DNA of 6,665 nt from Bryobacteraceae bacterium (GTDB lineage Bacteria; Acidobacteriota; Terriglobia; Bryobacterales; Bryobacteraceae), in contig JADGHK010000137.1 of NCBI GenBank assembly GCA_019686145.1, positions 1 to 6,665 on the forward strand. The letters run 5' to 3'. Both the position numbers and the translations under genes were made by a program. Shown here piece after piece: positions 5,665 to 6,665 of this stretch (the stretch's first letter is position 1; every line of letters starts with the position of its first letter). Under the pieces are notes generated by a model. It saw only the letters and a program-made list of their open reading frames with translations, searched no databases and was not told where the DNA came from.

Positions 5665-5690
5665 AGGGGCCGGTCCAGGCCCCTATTTTA
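5665..5690. terminator. GC-rich hairpin filling the tpx-CBM9 gene spacer
   Basis: AGGGGCC (5665-5671) and GGCCCCT (5678-5684) form a perfect 7-bp stem with a 6-nt loop. Read on plus, it is followed by ATTTTA, a fair U-tail. Read on minus, it is followed by only TT and then the ATG of the CBM9 gene. It could act as a terminator in either direction, or as a partial terminator lowering CBM9 expression relative to tpx. It occupies nearly all of the 25-nt spacer and replaces the normal ribosome site. Confidence 0.6.
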
Positions 5691-6200
5691 TGACGAAAGC
5701 GATTTTGCGACTTCGAGCGCAGCCTCGTAATTCGGATGGTCGGCTACTTCCTTCACATACTCGACGTGGCGTACCGTGTCGTCCTTATCGATCACAAAGA
5801 TCGCCCGGCTTTCCACGCGCCACTCCTTGATCAGCGTGCCGTAGTTGGTGCCGAAGGATGCGTTCTTGTGATCCGAAAGCATTTTGATGTTGTCGACGCC
5901 GAACGCGCCGCACCACCGCTTCTGAGCGAAGGGCAGATCCATGCTGATGGTGTAGACGTCGATGCCGTTGAGCTTTGCCGCCTCCTCGTTGAAGCGCTTC
6001 GTCTGCATGTCGCAGACCGGTGTGTCGAGCGAGGGAACGACGCTGAAGATTCGCACCTTCCCGCTCGTATCACTCAACTTTACCGGCTGAAGGCTCAAAT
6101 CGGTAACTTCGAAATCCGGTGCTTTATCACCCGGCTTGATCTCGGGTCCGACAAGGGTCAACGGGCTTCCTTTGAACGTAGTCGCGCCTGGTCTGTCCAT
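5688..6200 (-). CDS. tpx: Thiol peroxidase (atypical 2-Cys peroxiredoxin)
   Basis: Tpx reduces hydrogen peroxide and alkyl hydroperoxides and is recycled by thioredoxin. The 170-residue length is normal for the family. The peroxidatic cysteine is C63 in PSLDTPVCDMQT (56-67), with the catalytic Thr at T60. The resolving cysteine is C97 in RWCGAFG (95-101), and the conserved active-site Arg is R133 in ESRAIFVID (130-138). This C63/C97 spacing is that of Tpx rather than of AhpC or BCP. N-terminal landmarks are TFKGSPLTLVG (8-18) and PGDKAPDF (23-30). There is no signal peptide; the protein would be cytoplasmic unless exported by another route. The start at 6200 is well set by a strong ribosome site. 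It lies 39 nt downstream of the YyaL-like gene on the same strand, probably cotranscribed, and precedes the CBM9 gene. Confidence 0.97.
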   Translation of the reverse strand: MDRPGATTFKGSPLTLVGPEIKPGDKAPDFEVTDLSLQPVKLSDTSGKVRIFSVVPSLDTPVCDMQTKRFNEEAAKLNGIDVYTISMDLPFAQKRWCGAFGVDNIKMLSDHKNASFGTNYGTLIKEWRVESRAIFVIDKDDTVRHVEYVKEVADHPNYEAALEVAKSLSS

Positions 6201-6205
6201 TGCTG

Positions 6206-6213
6206 CCTCCTCT
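6206..6213 (-). promoter_or_regulatory. Strong ribosome binding site of tpx
   Basis: On the minus strand AGAGGAGG lies 5 nt before the tpx ATG, close to the ideal Shine-Dalgarno sequence. It is by far the best ribosome site in the window and fixes the tpx start. It suggests high expression compared with the neighbouring genes, which have weak sites or none. Confidence 0.85.
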
Positions 6214-6239
6214 GTAGAACTTGAAAAACAGCGGAAGCA

Positions 6240-6665
6240 TCATTGTAGCAACTCGACGAACTTGTCCACGTTGTTAACGGGAAGCTCGCAGGCGTAATCC
6301 TTGCAAACGTAAGCCGTCGTTCGGCCTTCGATCGGATGCATCTCCCGTGTAGCAGGCAGAAGAGCGGCAAACTGCTCCCGTTCCTCGTCACTGCCGATCA
6401 GCATCACGACCGTGTGCGGAAGGAAGTAGCGGCGCAGAGCGGACAACATCTGCTGCGTCTCAGCAGAATCACGCGCGCCAACGAAAATTACCTGCTTTAC
6501 GGCGGACCGGCTGAAGTCGAGCGCTACGAGCATCTGGGGAACGGCAGCCCCCGCCGTGCTGAGCCGGGAGGCAAAAGCATCGAGCGCACGCTCAGCCGAC
6601 TCGCGCAAAGCCTGATGGCCGGTAAAGTGAGCCAGCCGCAGCAGATTCAATACGGCAATCGAGTT
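6240..6665 (-). CDS. C-terminal part of a YyaL/DUF255 thioredoxin-domain protein (5' end outside window)
   Basis: The frame is open from the right edge, starting within the protein at NSIAVLNLLRLAHFTG, and ends at TGA (6242-6240). This gives the last 141 residues. They match the C-terminus of the YyaL / SPATA20 (SSP411) family: a helical-toroid end with LRESAERALDAFASRL, PQMLVALDF, a nucleotide-hydrolase-like QVIFVGARDSAETQQML, RRYFLPHTVVMLIG and the terminal TAYVCKDYACELPV motif with its two cysteines. Full-length members are about 650-700 residues, with a thioredoxin-like DUF255 domain at the N-terminus and a six-hairpin toroid after it, so about four fifths of the protein is missing here. 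The biochemical role of the family is not settled. A TTG near 6650 is internal, not a start. It is upstream of tpx on the same strand. Confidence 0.88.
   Translation of the reverse strand, partial: NSIAVLNLLRLAHFTGHQALRESAERALDAFASRLSTAGAAVPQMLVALDFSRSAVKQVIFVGARDSAETQQMLSALRRYFLPHTVVMLIGSDEEREQFAALLPATREMHPIEGRTTAYVCKDYACELPVNNVDKFVELLQ

Noticed and set aside
5736..6224. Open frame of 162 codons on the plus strand
   Set aside because: It is antisense to tpx, which has intact catalytic motifs and a strong ribosome site; the plus translation resembles nothing known.
6567..6650. TTG near 6650 as the start of a short 136-residue protein
   Set aside because: The frame continues open to the window edge and the upstream residues match the internal part of the YyaL family, so this is an internal codon.

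Overview
The window is about 60% G+C by eye, densely coded, and reads as ordinary chromosomal DNA of a Gram-negative bacterium. The most likely group is Acidobacteriota (Bryobacterales / Solibacter type). The basis is a recO-glyQ pair, a DUF481 outer-membrane protein with an LSm-like N-terminus, and secreted proteins of heparinase-like and CBM9 type next to each other. This placement comes from protein style only; no rRNA or other phylogenetic marker could be compared. No mobile element, CRISPR array, tRNA or rRNA was found.

Region 1 (1-1485, minus strand) holds housekeeping genes: recO (DNA repair) followed after 3 nt by glyQ (glycyl-tRNA synthetase alpha chain). glyQ runs off the left edge and lacks only its last 15-25 residues. 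Region 2 (1486-1608) is a divergent intergenic spacer. Region 3 (1609-3034, plus strand) holds a DUF481-type outer-membrane beta-barrel protein and then a separate 96-residue Cys-containing protein of unknown function, which has an extended -10 promoter in front of it.

Region 4 (3035-3563) is 529 bp with no credible gene, but it has several inverted repeats towards its right end. One is a perfect 7-bp-arm palindrome 11 nt before the next start codon. Region 5 (3564-4937, plus) is a secreted alpha/alpha-toroid protein resembling heparinase II/III. It converges, with only 2 nt between stop codons, on a secreted stand-alone CBM9-type protein (4940-5662, minus).

Region 6 continues on the minus strand. 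Reading along that strand, the order is the C-terminal end of a YyaL/DUF255 thioredoxin-domain protein (cut by the right edge), tpx (thiol peroxidase), a GC-rich hairpin that fills the 25-nt spacer, and the CBM9 gene. The YyaL-like protein and Tpx plausibly form a redox/peroxide pair. The heparinase-like and CBM9 proteins are both exported and may both handle carbohydrate, but they are transcribed towards each other.

Nothing here amounts to a clear new biological system. The points most worth checking are the small Cys protein, the palindromes around 3415-3552, the hairpin between tpx and the CBM9 gene together with the 2-nt convergent junction, and the degenerate look of the heparinase-like protein.
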